NCBI RefSeq assembly: GCF_030709675.1 | Contig: NZ_JAUZQD010000017.1 | Coordinates: 1 to 64,000, forward strand | Origin: Symbioplanes lichenis | GTDB lineage: Bacteria; Actinomycetota; Actinomycetes; Mycobacteriales; Micromonosporaceae | Length of the DNA: 64,000 bases | Reading direction: 5' to 3' | In this document: in pieces, positions 44,863 to 53,000 of the stretch | Position numbering within the stretch: the first letter of the stretch is position 1 | Layout: each line of letters opens with the position of its first letter | Made by a program: the position numbers and the translations under genes | Notes under the pieces: generated by a model | The model's input: only the letters and a program-made list of their open reading frames with translations | Told to the model about the DNA's origin: nothing | The model's database searches: none

Positions 44863-45373
44863 GCCTCTCCCAGCTTCGCGAACCGGCCGCGGTAGCCCCT
44901 TCCCGGCTTCGCGAACCGGCCGGGGATTCCGCAACAATCCCCGGCCGGCCCACCTGTCATCGTAGAGAACCTCAAGATCGTTCGGCTCGTGCTCGCGGCC
45001 GTCCCGGTTCCGGATCTCGGCCGGGGCCGATCCGCCCTTCCAGGGGTGGCGTGCCCCGCCTCGCCGCCCGTGGTCGTCGTCGGTGTGGCGCCGGCCTTCC
45101 TCCCGGGCGGCGTGGCGCCGGCCTCCCGCCCGCGCGGACCCTTCCCGGGCGGATCCCTCTGGGCGGATCCCTCTGGGCGGATCCCTCCCGGGCGGAGATC
45201 CATCACGGGTCGATTTATCCGGGTGGATTGACATCGATGAGAGTGAGATCGATGCTCGGGGCACGGTCAGGGCTGCTTCCCCGTCCCGCCGCCCCGCGCA
45301 GCCTGCCCGGACGTCATCCCCGCCGGCCCCCACCGGCACGGCGTCGCAACGGCGGCAGACCCCGGATGTGACC
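44863..45373 (+). other. 511-bp intergenic region upstream of the GH43 gene
   Basis: No convincing gene is seen. It holds a direct repeat of GCTTCGCGAACCGGCCG (near 44873 and 44907), three copies of the 14-mer GGGCGGATCCCTCT (45147-45188, last base changed) and a clear promoter at 45228-45256. Confidence 0.6.
45228..45256 (+). promoter_or_regulatory. Sigma-70-type promoter of the GH43 gene
   Basis: A consensus TTGACA (45228-45233) and GATGCT (45251-45256) are 17 nt apart, 118 bp before the ATG. The spacer has short repeated GATCGATG/TCGATGAG elements that could bind a regulator, but no LacI-type operator like those of araD is present. Confidence 0.6.
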
Positions 45374-46441
45374 ATGAAGATTCCCCGCCGTCTGTTCGGC
45401 CTCGGCGCGCTCGCGCTCGCCGGTGTGCTGGGCCTCACCCAGGTGGTGACGATGGCCGGCCGTGCCGACGCCGCCCAGACCTCCCTCCGCGCGGCCGACC
45501 CCAGCGTGCTGCGGGTCGGCTCCACCTACATCTCGGTGCAGTCGGCCGGCAACGGCATCCAGGTGCGCCAGGCCTCCTCTCCCGACGGGCTGGCCGCCGC
45601 CGCCGCGACGCGCGTCTATCAGGACCCCGGCCTCGGCGAGCTGTGGGCCCCCGAGATCCACTACGACGGCGGGCGCTACTACATCTACTTCACCATGGGT
45701 ACGGGCTCCGCCCACCGCATGTACGTGATCAGCTCCACGTCCCCGGCCTCCGGCTTCGGCGCCGCCACGAAGCTCAACCTGCCCGACGACAAGTGGGCCA
45801 TCGACGGCACCATGTTCACCTTCAACTCCCAGCGCTGGTTCGTCTGGTCGGGCTGGGCGGGCGACACCAACGTCGAGCAGAACCTCTACATCGCCCGGAT
45901 GAGCAGCCCGACCGCCGCCACGGGGGCGCGCTATGTGATCTCCCAGCCCCGCGAGAGCTGGGAGCGGGTCGTCGGCAACCCGTTCATCAACGAGGGCCCC
46001 GAGGCCATCAAGGACCCGAACGGCCAGCTGCACATCGTCTACTCCGCGAACGGCAGCTGGAGCGACCAGTACTGTCTCGCCGACCTCCGCCTGCGCGCGG
46101 GCGGCGACCCGACCTATGTCTGGGACTGGTACAAGAGCAACGGCTGTCTCTTCGGCAGCAACCGCAGCACGATGATGTCCGGCTGGGACCCGACCCTCAA
46201 TGTCAACGGGCCTGGTCACCACACCTTCGTCCTCCTCAACGGCGACATCAACACCAGTCCCCCGGCCGGCCCCCGCTTCCCCCTGATGTTCCACGCCGTC
46301 CCGAAGGGCACCCCGTACTCCTGGGCCAACCGCTACTGGTACACCGGCACCTTCACCTGGTGGGGCAACACCACCTACACCCGGGCCAACGTCCCCGGTG
46401 CCACGACCAACACAGGCTGGAGCCTCAAGTTCTTCGAGTGA
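45374..46441 (+). CDS. Secreted GH43-family glycoside hydrolase
   Basis: This 355-residue protein has a signal peptide (MKIPRRLFGLGALALAGVLG to GRADA) and a GH43-like five-bladed propeller. The general-base Asp is in AADPSVLRVG, the pKa-modulating Asp in KWAIDGTMFTF, and the acid Glu in FINEGPEAIKD; WAPEIHYDGGRYYIYFTMG is a family landmark. It should cut arabinan or arabinoxylan outside the cell and feed the importer and araDA nearby. The exact activity (arabinanase, arabinofuranosidase or xylosidase) is not settled. Confidence 0.85.
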   Translation: MKIPRRLFGLGALALAGVLGLTQVVTMAGRADAAQTSLRAADPSVLRVGSTYISVQSAGNGIQVRQASSPDGLAAAAATRVYQDPGLGELWAPEIHYDGGRYYIYFTMGTGSAHRMYVISSTSPASGFGAATKLNLPDDKWAIDGTMFTFNSQRWFVWSGWAGDTNVEQNLYIARMSSPTAATGARYVISQPRESWERVVGNPFINEGPEAIKDPNGQLHIVYSANGSWSDQYCLADLRLRAGGDPTYVWDWYKSNGCLFGSNRSTMMSGWDPTLNVNGPGHHTFVLLNGDINTSPPAGPRFPLMFHAVPKGTPYSWANRYWYTGTFTWWGNTTYTRANVPGATTNTGWSLKFFE

Positions 46442-46454
46442 CCCACCCTCGGAT

Positions 46455-46478
46455 CGGGCCGCTTCCCCTCGCGGCCCG
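46455..46478 (+). terminator. Hairpin after the GH43 gene
   Basis: CGGGCCGC (46455-46462) pairs perfectly with GCGGCCCG (46471-46478), 13 nt beyond the stop. Confidence 0.65.
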
Positions 46479-46599
46479 GCCCGGTGTGACACTCGGGCCC
46501 GGCTGACCGCGCCCACGGCCCCGGGTCAATCGGCGCCATGAGCATGGCTCGTCCCGCCACGAATCCCGGCCGCTCATGCTCGCGGCTCCGCAGTGCCGG

Positions 46600-46850
46600 C
46601 GACGCGGCTCGGCTCATCGCGCCATGGCTCAGGTCCGCCGGCGCGGCTCAGGGCGAGGCCGGCGCGGCGCTGCTCAGGGGGCCGTCGAAGCGCGGCTCAG
46701 GACGGGCCACCACGGCGCGGCTCAGGACGGGGCCGTCGGAGCGCGGCTCAGGGCGATGCCGGCGCGGCGCGGCTCAGGACGGGGCAATCACGGCGCGGCT
46801 CAGGGCGAGGCTGGCGCGGCGCGGGTCAGGGCGCCGCCGGCACGCGGCTC
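46600..46850. repeat. Degenerate 33-36-bp GCGCGGCTCAGG repeats
   Basis: About eight units containing GCGCGGCTCAGGRCG alternate with variable GGCCG/ATCACG sequence across this stretch. It lies in the 549-bp region between the GH43 gene and the convergent lipoprotein gene. The region is open in several frames because of GC content, but no frame has a start with ribosome-binding site, so I treat it as non-coding. Confidence 0.75.
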
Positions 46851-46876
46851 GGGGTCGCCGGGACGCAGCTCGCACT

Positions 46877-46981
46877 CGCCGAAACGCAGCTCGGACCCGC
46901 CGAAACGCAGCTCGGACCCGCCGAAACGCAGCTCGGACCCGCCGAAACGCAGCTCGGACCCGCCGAAACGCGGCTCGGCGG
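46877..46981. repeat. Five 21-bp tandem copies
   Basis: CGCCGAAACGCAGCTCGGACC is repeated at 46877, 46898, 46919, 46940 and 46961; the first four are identical and the last is altered. The array ends 9 bp before the stop of the lipoprotein gene. There are no spacers, so it is not a CRISPR. The unit is a multiple of three but no supported gene reads through it. Confidence 0.95.
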
Positions 46982-46990
46982 GTGGCCGGG

Positions 46991-48016
46991 TTATTGGAAG
47001 GTGACGAGCTCGGGGACGTTGCTGAACTTGAGGAGGTCGCGGGCGCCGTAGCGCTTGATGTCTTCGTCGTAGAAGAGCTTGTAGCCGAGGTGGAACTGCT
47101 GGGGACGGCGGAGGCGGTCCCAGGTGGCGTCCTTCTCGGAGCGGGTGCCGAAGCCGTCGACGTGCTGGACGAGGGCGAGGCCGGGGCGCTTCTGGATCTT
47201 GCTGATGTCGGGGAGCATCGAGGACCGGAACTGGTGCACGACGAACAGCTTCTCGGGCAGCCGGTGCTGGGCGACGAGGCCGGACACGTACGCGGAGACG
47301 CGGTTGACCTCGGCCGCGCTCACCTTGCCGATCGTCTTGCCCGGGACCTTGCCCGCGGGCATGCGCCACTCGGGGTCGAGGGCGAGGCCGACGTGCGGCT
47401 GGACGAGGAAGCGCTCGAGCTGCTTCGCCTGGGGCAGGAAGTCGCCGCGCCCCGGCTGGAGGTCGAGGATGACCATCACCTTGTTGCGGCGGGCCTGATC
47501 CACGTACTGCTGAATCTTGCTCAGCGGGATCATCTGGCTGTAGTCGCCGTCCCGGCCGGGGCCGGCCTGCGCCACGCTGGCGATCAGCTCGTAGGCCGGC
47601 TGGATCTTGCGGTCGCCGGCGAACGGCTTGGCGGCCGCGCGGAGCTTGGGCAGCATCGTGTCGGGGCTGCCCTCGCCGAGGACGCCGAGCGTGCCGGTGC
47701 CGGCCGTGCCGTAATAGGCGACCACGCGGTAGTCGGGGAAGATCTTCGTGCCGCCCAGGGGCAGCTGCTGGGTGTCTCCGCCCGCAGTGGACGGCGCGGC
47801 AGCCGACTGGCCCGGCGCCACGGATGCCGCCGCCGAACCGGAGGGCACGGCAGCCGGGTCCGAAGGTGTGGCAGCCGCGTCGGAGGGCGCGGCCGATGCC
47901 CCCGGACCACCGGAGGGGTTGCCGGCCGACGGCGCGGCCGAGGAGTCGGCGTCGTTGGTGCCACAGGCCGCGAGGGCGGCCACGAGCAGGACGGGCAGAA
48001 CACGGCGCACCAGCAC
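46991..48016 (-). CDS. Lipoprotein with TIM-barrel-like domain, function unknown
   Basis: This 341-residue lipoprotein has a lipobox in VLPVLLVAALAACGTND, then an Ala/Ser/Pro-rich linker (about residues 25-80). The globular part has VVAYYGTAGTGTLGVLGEGS, VMVILDLQPGRGDFLPQAKQ, VGLALDPEWRMPAGKVPGKT and LFVVHQFRSSMLPD, which look like successive barrel strands ending in Asp/Glu as in glycoside hydrolases, but I cannot assign a family. The GTG at 48016 is placed by AAGGAGG five bases upstream. Confidence 0.75.
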   Translation of the reverse strand: MLVRRVLPVLLVAALAACGTNDADSSAAPSAGNPSGGPGASAAPSDAAATPSDPAAVPSGSAAASVAPGQSAAAPSTAGGDTQQLPLGGTKIFPDYRVVAYYGTAGTGTLGVLGEGSPDTMLPKLRAAAKPFAGDRKIQPAYELIASVAQAGPGRDGDYSQMIPLSKIQQYVDQARRNKVMVILDLQPGRGDFLPQAKQLERFLVQPHVGLALDPEWRMPAGKVPGKTIGKVSAAEVNRVSAYVSGLVAQHRLPEKLFVVHQFRSSMLPDISKIQKRPGLALVQHVDGFGTRSEKDATWDRLRRPQQFHLGYKLFYDEDIKRYGARDLLKFSNVPELVTFQ

Positions 48017-48180
48017 ATCGACCTCCTTTGTCGGCGAATTGGGGGCCACCGTAGCGCGACCGGCGGGCATCGGCAGCTCGGAGAAGCGGGTTGAGCGGCC
48101 GGGAGGACGGTGTCCGGGCAGGTCACCGGGCCTGCGAGAAAGAGGCATGACGCCTGCCACGCCGCTACGTGAGGTTTGTG

Positions 48181-48280
48181 CGGAAGCGAGCCGCGGGCGG
48201 GCCGGGGACAGCAGCGGAAGCGGGCCGCGGGCGGGGCGGAACAGCAGCGGAAGCGGGCCGCGGGCGGGCCGGAACAGCTG
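48181..48280. repeat. Three 33-34-bp repeats upstream of the lipoprotein gene
   Basis: Units begin CGGAAGCGGGCCGCGGGCGG at 48181, 48215 and 48248, the first with one change. They sit in the 342-bp region between the divergent lipoprotein gene (start 48016) and the gene at 48359. No other feature is seen in that region. Confidence 0.85.
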
Positions 48281-48358
48281 GTGACGACGTATTGACGGGT
48301 CGGCGGGGGCGGCGGATCGTGGAGGTACGCCCGTTTCGCACGGGGTGAGGAGTTCGCC

Positions 48359-48796
48359 GTGAACCTTGTCGACGTCGGGAAGCTGGCCATCATCACGTTG
48401 ACGCCCACGTTGCTCGGGGCGGCGGTGGTCTTCGGGCCCCGCGTCTGCTCGGCCGTCGCCCGCGTGTGGACCGACCGGACTCCGCACGATCCGGAGCCGC
48501 TCGGCCCGCCCATCGAGCAGCTCGCCGCGGACCTGCGCCGGCTGTTGCGGCTGCACGATCATCTGACCCGGTCGGCGCATCTCGCCATGCGGGCGCACCG
48601 GCTGTGGGCGGTGGAGGCGGCCATCGGGACACGCGCGGTGGAGACGGCCCGGGCGCTCGGCGTTGCGCATCCGGAGCCGGAGCGGCCCGGCGACCTCACC
48701 CGGGTCGAGCTGGCGGCGCTCCTGCGTTCGCTGACCGCGGCGGGTCTGGTGCTGCCCGAGTCGATCGGGCACTTCACCAGCGACGGGCGCCTCTGA
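48359..48796 (+). CDS. Small protein with N-terminal membrane segment
   Basis: This 145-residue protein has one hydrophobic segment (AIITLTPTLLGAAVVFGPRV) and then a helical soluble part (IEQLAADLRRLLRLHDHLTR and AVEAAIGTRAVETARALGVA). I do not recognise a family. The GTG start follows GGTGAGGAG. A hairpin with a T-run lies about 145 bp beyond the stop. Confidence 0.6.
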   Translation: MNLVDVGKLAIITLTPTLLGAAVVFGPRVCSAVARVWTDRTPHDPEPLGPPIEQLAADLRRLLRLHDHLTRSAHLAMRAHRLWAVEAAIGTRAVETARALGVAHPEPERPGDLTRVELAALLRSLTAAGLVLPESIGHFTSDGRL

Positions 48797-49202
48797 GCCC
48801 CGCCGCCGCGCCGACCGGCGAGAGGGGACACACGGCCGGAAGCAGAGGACGCGGGGCCGGCGCGAGGGGGCCGCCGTCGGCGTGACGAGGACGCGCGGAC
48901 AGCAAGAGGGGAACGCGCGGCCGGCGCGGGGAGACAAGGGACGGCCGCCTCCCACGGGGGCGAAGGAGACGGCCGTCGTTTTCCTCGATCGAAACGGGGC
49001 GAGGAGGAGCGCCACCGTTTCGCGGGCCCCGGCGGGCTCAGCGGGGGGGAGCCGGCACCGGCCGGGGAGTTTCTGGCGCACCGCCGCCGGACAGAGCCGG
49101 AGCGGCTGAGACGCGGACCGCAGCTCTGGCTGGGCCGCGGTGGCACGGCCCGGGAACGGGCCGCGACAGCTGCCGCCGGCCCGGAACCGTGACGGCCCGG
49201 CG
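48797..49202. other. Purine-rich intergenic region
   Basis: This 406-bp stretch has no supported gene. It holds the hairpin at 48940-48977 and repeated GGACGCGCGG-like purine-rich sequence. Confidence 0.5.
48940..48981 (+). terminator. Hairpin with T-run
   Basis: GACGGCCG (48940-48947) pairs with CGGCCGTC (48970-48977), followed by GTTTTCC. It is far (about 145 bp) from the upstream stop, so the 3' end of that mRNA would be long. Confidence 0.5.
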
Positions 49203-49310
49203 TCAGGCGCGGGGCGGTTGGTTGGTGAGGGTGTCGAGGGTCCAGGCGTCCAAGCGGCGGAGGGCCGTCCGGAACGTGGCGCGGACGGCGCCGAGGTCGA
49301 GGCGCGGCAT
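49203..49310 (-). CDS. 35-residue ORF with strong ribosome-binding site
   Basis: This ORF reads MPRLDLGAVRATFRTALRRL, DAWTLDTLTNQPPRA. It has an AAGGAG sequence about 8 bases before the ATG, and the peptide would form one amphipathic helix with regular Arg/Leu spacing. No family is recognised. It is isolated between intergenic stretches, and its expression is not proven. Confidence 0.45.
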   Translation of the reverse strand: MPRLDLGAVRATFRTALRRLDAWTLDTLTNQPPRA

Positions 49311-49984
49311 GGTCCGCTCCTTTCGGTCGGTGTCGTGTATCTGTCAGTCGGCGGCTCACGGATCGAGCCCACCGGGAACCGGCACTGCGCCGGGCCGGTC
49401 ACCTCCACAACCGTGACACCGGCACCGGCCATGATCCGTGGCTCGCGGACGTGTCCCTCGCCACGCTCGCCCGGGCACCCCGGGCGGGTGCACATAACGG
49501 ACGATCCAGGAGGGACACCGGCGGTTCCGTCACGGTACGTGTTCGTAACTTCGGGACCCGTGGTGGCGTACCCAAGGGAAGTTGTTGTGAGGGGTCTCAG
49601 CCGTGTCTTAAGAATGGGTTAATTCGGAGCCTGATCCATGGCGGCGAAACGCTTGGGGCGCTTGAGAGGAGGCGTTGCACCCGCGAATGTCGCCATCACT
49701 CTCCGTCGAGGACTTTCGATCGAGGCTCCGGCGCGCCGCTGAAAAGACGCTGGATGTGAACCGAACGGGCGTCGGACCCGTACTGTGCGTCGAAGAGCTT
49801 TTCCCGGCGGCCGCGGCGACCGGGCGGCCCGGCGGCGCCAGGGGGCGTCCTCGGGTCGGGTGACTAGCCTCCGTGGGCGGTAGCGCGCGGCGTAAATCCG
49901 TGGTTAACCTTCCAACCCGACCGGGCTGAGGGGAGCCCGGCCGCGCGGGCGACCGCACGCGGGAGCGAGGACGGGGGGACACGG
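49311..49984. other. Long leader region upstream of the giant gene
   Basis: About 670 bp without a firm gene. A 34-codon basic ORF (49638-49742) is seen but has no ribosome-binding site. TAGCCT at 49864-49869 could be a -10 box for the downstream operon. The GC content falls around 49540-49640 (GAAGTTGTTGTG, TCTTAAGAATGGGTTAATTC), lower than elsewhere in the window, so this may hold a promoter or a structured RNA. Confidence 0.4.
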
Positions 49985-50047
49985 ATGCGGCAGCAGCAGG
50001 CCGGATCGCAGCTCCTCCACGCCCGCCTCGGCGGGGTGATCCGATGA
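49985..50047 (+). CDS. 20-codon upstream ORF coupled to the giant gene
   Basis: This short ORF (MRQQQAGSQLLHARLGGVIR) follows a GGGGGGA sequence and its TGA overlaps the ATG of the next gene (ATGA). Ribosomes finishing here would be placed to start the giant gene, which itself has no strong Shine-Dalgarno. It is probably a translational leader. Confidence 0.5.
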   Translation: MRQQQAGSQLLHARLGGVIR

Positions 50048-53000
50048 GCTACGAGGACGACGAGTACTGGGAATCCGAGTACGACGACAAGCGCCGGCGC
50101 AAGCCGTACGTGGAAACGACCGCTACGGCCCGTGACTCGTACGCGGATGCGGCTGTCGAGTCGCGCTGGGGTCCCGAGGTGCGCCGCCCCGTCGCGCGCG
50201 AGGACGACGCGCCCCGCCCGCCCGAGACCCCCGACTCCGAGCCGGCCGTCGACGAGCTCGCCGAGCGCCGTCAGCGCCGCCAGGGCGGTTACAAGCGGTC
50301 ACGAAGCCGCGACAAGCAGATGGAGCAGGCCTTCGACGCCGACCGGCCGAGCTGGCTGGACGACCCGGGGTTCGAGGCCGCCGATCTCGACACCGCCCCC
50401 GTCTCCCCCGCCATGGGCCTGGGCGGCTGGGAGATCCGCAGCATCGACTTCGACGAGCTCGAGTACGACGACCGCGAGTTCGACGCCGACGACTGGGAGA
50501 CCCAGCGGCGCTACACCGCGGCGCAGCGGGCCAAGCGGATCGAGACGTCGTCCTTCTGGGACGGTGACCTCGAGGCGGAGCAGGAGCCCCCGCGCCAGCC
50601 TCGGCGCGACGACGACTCCCGGCCCGCGGCCCGTGGCAGCCGATCCCGGGCGGACTACGACACGCCGGAGGAAACGGACGACGGGCGCCGGGAGGTTCCG
50701 GGCGAAGGTGGCAAGCGGAAGCGGTTCGGGCGGCGCGATGCCGGGGCCGAGCGCGGCGGGTCCGCGGATCGTTCGGCCGGTGAGCGGCGGCGCGATGACG
50801 CCGGTGCTTCCGATGAGGGGCGGCGGGGGCGTGGGTCGGCGCCGGCTGCGTTCCGGCGGGAGGACGAGGCGCCGCGCCGGGACAGCGAGTCGCGGCGGCG
50901 GGATGTCGACCGTCGGGGCGCGGAGCGGCGGGACTCTGAGCCGGCTGATCGGCGGGACGCGGATCGGCGCGAGGCTGACCGGCGGGACTCTGCGCGGCGG
51001 GACTCCGACCGGCGGGACGACCGTGGGCGGCGGGGTGATTTCGCTGCTCGCGATGAGCGGGGGCGGGTTGACGCCGAGGGGCGCGGGCGGGTTGACGCCG
51101 GCGGCCGGGCCCGGGTCGATGGCGGGCAGGGTCGTGCCGGTCTCGACGGACGGGATCCCGGCGCGCGGGATCGTGGTGCGCGTGAGCCTGGTGGGCGGGA
51201 TCTGGGCGCGCGGGATGCCGGGCGGCGGGACGAGTTCGGGCGGGATCTCGGTGGGCGGGACGACCGGCGGCGTGTCGGTTCCGGTGGGCGGGACGAGCGG
51301 CGGCGCGGGGAGTTCGACGAGCGGGACGGCTGGGGCTTCGACGAGCGCCGGCGGGGACGGGTGGAGTTCGTCGGCGACGGCGGTTATCCGCGACGCGCCG
51401 AGGGTGGATACGACGAGGCGGCGCGTTATCCGGTTCGCGAGGACGCCTCGCCGCAGCGGGACGACGCATATCCCCGGCGGGACGAGGCGGCGGCTTTCCG
51501 GCGTGAGGACGAAGCTGCCGCGTACGCTCCGGAGCGCTCGAGTGACGCGCCTCAGCGCGAGCCCGTGGTGTTGCAGGGCGAGTTCTACGAGCACGACACG
51601 CCGGCCGTGGCGCCCGGGAACGCCGGGCGGTTCGCGGCGGCCGCACGGGTCGGCGAGACCATTCGTTACGACGACGGCGTGCCGGTGGTGGACGAGAACC
51701 GTCGGCGTGTCGAGGAGACGGCTCGCTTCGATCAGGACGGCGCCGCTGCTGGGACCGGACCGCGCGCTCAGCTCGAGGGTGCTCCCGGCCAGGACCAGCG
51801 GGAGGGCGCCGGGGCGGATGATCCGCATGCGCCGTACCGTCCGCCGGCCGCGCCTGCCGCCTCCGTGCAGCAGCGGGACACCCAGGAGGACAACCCGCAG
51901 GGTGCTGCGCCCCGGGTGATCAGCCGGGCCACTCCACCGCCCGCGCCTCGGGTGATCAGCAAGGCGACGCCGCCGCCTGCTCCCCGTGTGTTGAAGGCCG
52001 AGCCGCCGGCGCAGCCTCGGGTGGTGGGGGCGCCTTCGGAGTCCGCGCCTACTTCGCCGGCTCCGGCGTTTGCGCCTGGGTCGCCCGTTCCGGGGCAGCC
52101 TGCGGCGGCGGCACAGGGTCCGGGTGGGTCCGGCGCGCCGAATCAGCAGGCTGGCTCTCACGGCGTGCCGAACGAGCAGGCCGCGTCTTACGGCACGCCC
52201 AACGATCAGGGCGCGTCCTATGGCATGCCGAGCGAGCAGGCTGTCCCTTACGGCGCGCCGAATGAGCAGGGCACGTCCTACGGCGCGCCGGGGCAGCAGG
52301 GCGGTTCGTACGGCGCGGCGGGGCAGCACGGCGCTCCGCCGGCGGGTCAGCAGCGATCGGCGGGTGCGGCTCCGGCGGCGCATGAGGACGCGCGGGGTGG
52401 GGCACGTCCGGCGCGTGTCGGGTACATCACGTCGGACGGGCCGATCATTCCGCCGGGGCAGGATCATGCTCAGCGGTCGCGGGCTTCGGCGCAGGTGCCT
52501 CAGCAGTACGGCCGGCCCGAGGGTGCGGACCAGCAGTGGGGGGCGTACGCGCCTGGTGCGGCGGCGGCCGGTCAGCAGTGGACGCCTGGCGCGGACGGCT
52601 CGGGTCAGGCTGGCGCCGTGCCGCAGCAGCCTGTTTCGGGGCCGCCGCCCGGGCTGGTCTCTCAGCAGCCTGGTTCTGTGCCGCCGTCTGCGCCTGTATC
52701 TCAGCAGCCGGTTCCTCGTACTGCTGGCGCCGGTGCTGGTTCTGCGGCGCAGTGGGACGGGGGGCGCCAGCAGTGGCCGGTGCCTTCTCAGGAGCAGCGG
52801 TCAGATGAGCGGGCGCCGGTTTCGCCTGCCGCTTCTTACTCGGCTGGCGCGGCGGGGGTTGCGTACCCTCCGGTGTTGCCGGAAAGCGCGCCCACTCCGG
52901 TGCCGCCGGCGGCCACTCCCCCGGTGCGACGGCCTGCCGCTGGTGCGCTGCCGCAGCGGCAATCGGGCGCTGCCGTGCCGCCTTCGGCGGGTCCGACATC

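Noticed and set aside
46877-46981. CRISPR array
   Set aside because: The 21-bp units abut with no spacers, and there are no cas genes.
49638-49742. A 34-codon basic ORF upstream of the giant gene
   Set aside because: There is no ribosome-binding site or leaderless -10 box, and composition follows the surrounding DNA.
49311-49984. Riboswitch such as a ydaO-type (c-di-AMP) element
   Set aside because: The leader is long and less GC-rich in part, but I could not match the conserved segments of any riboswitch class. A covariance-model search would decide.
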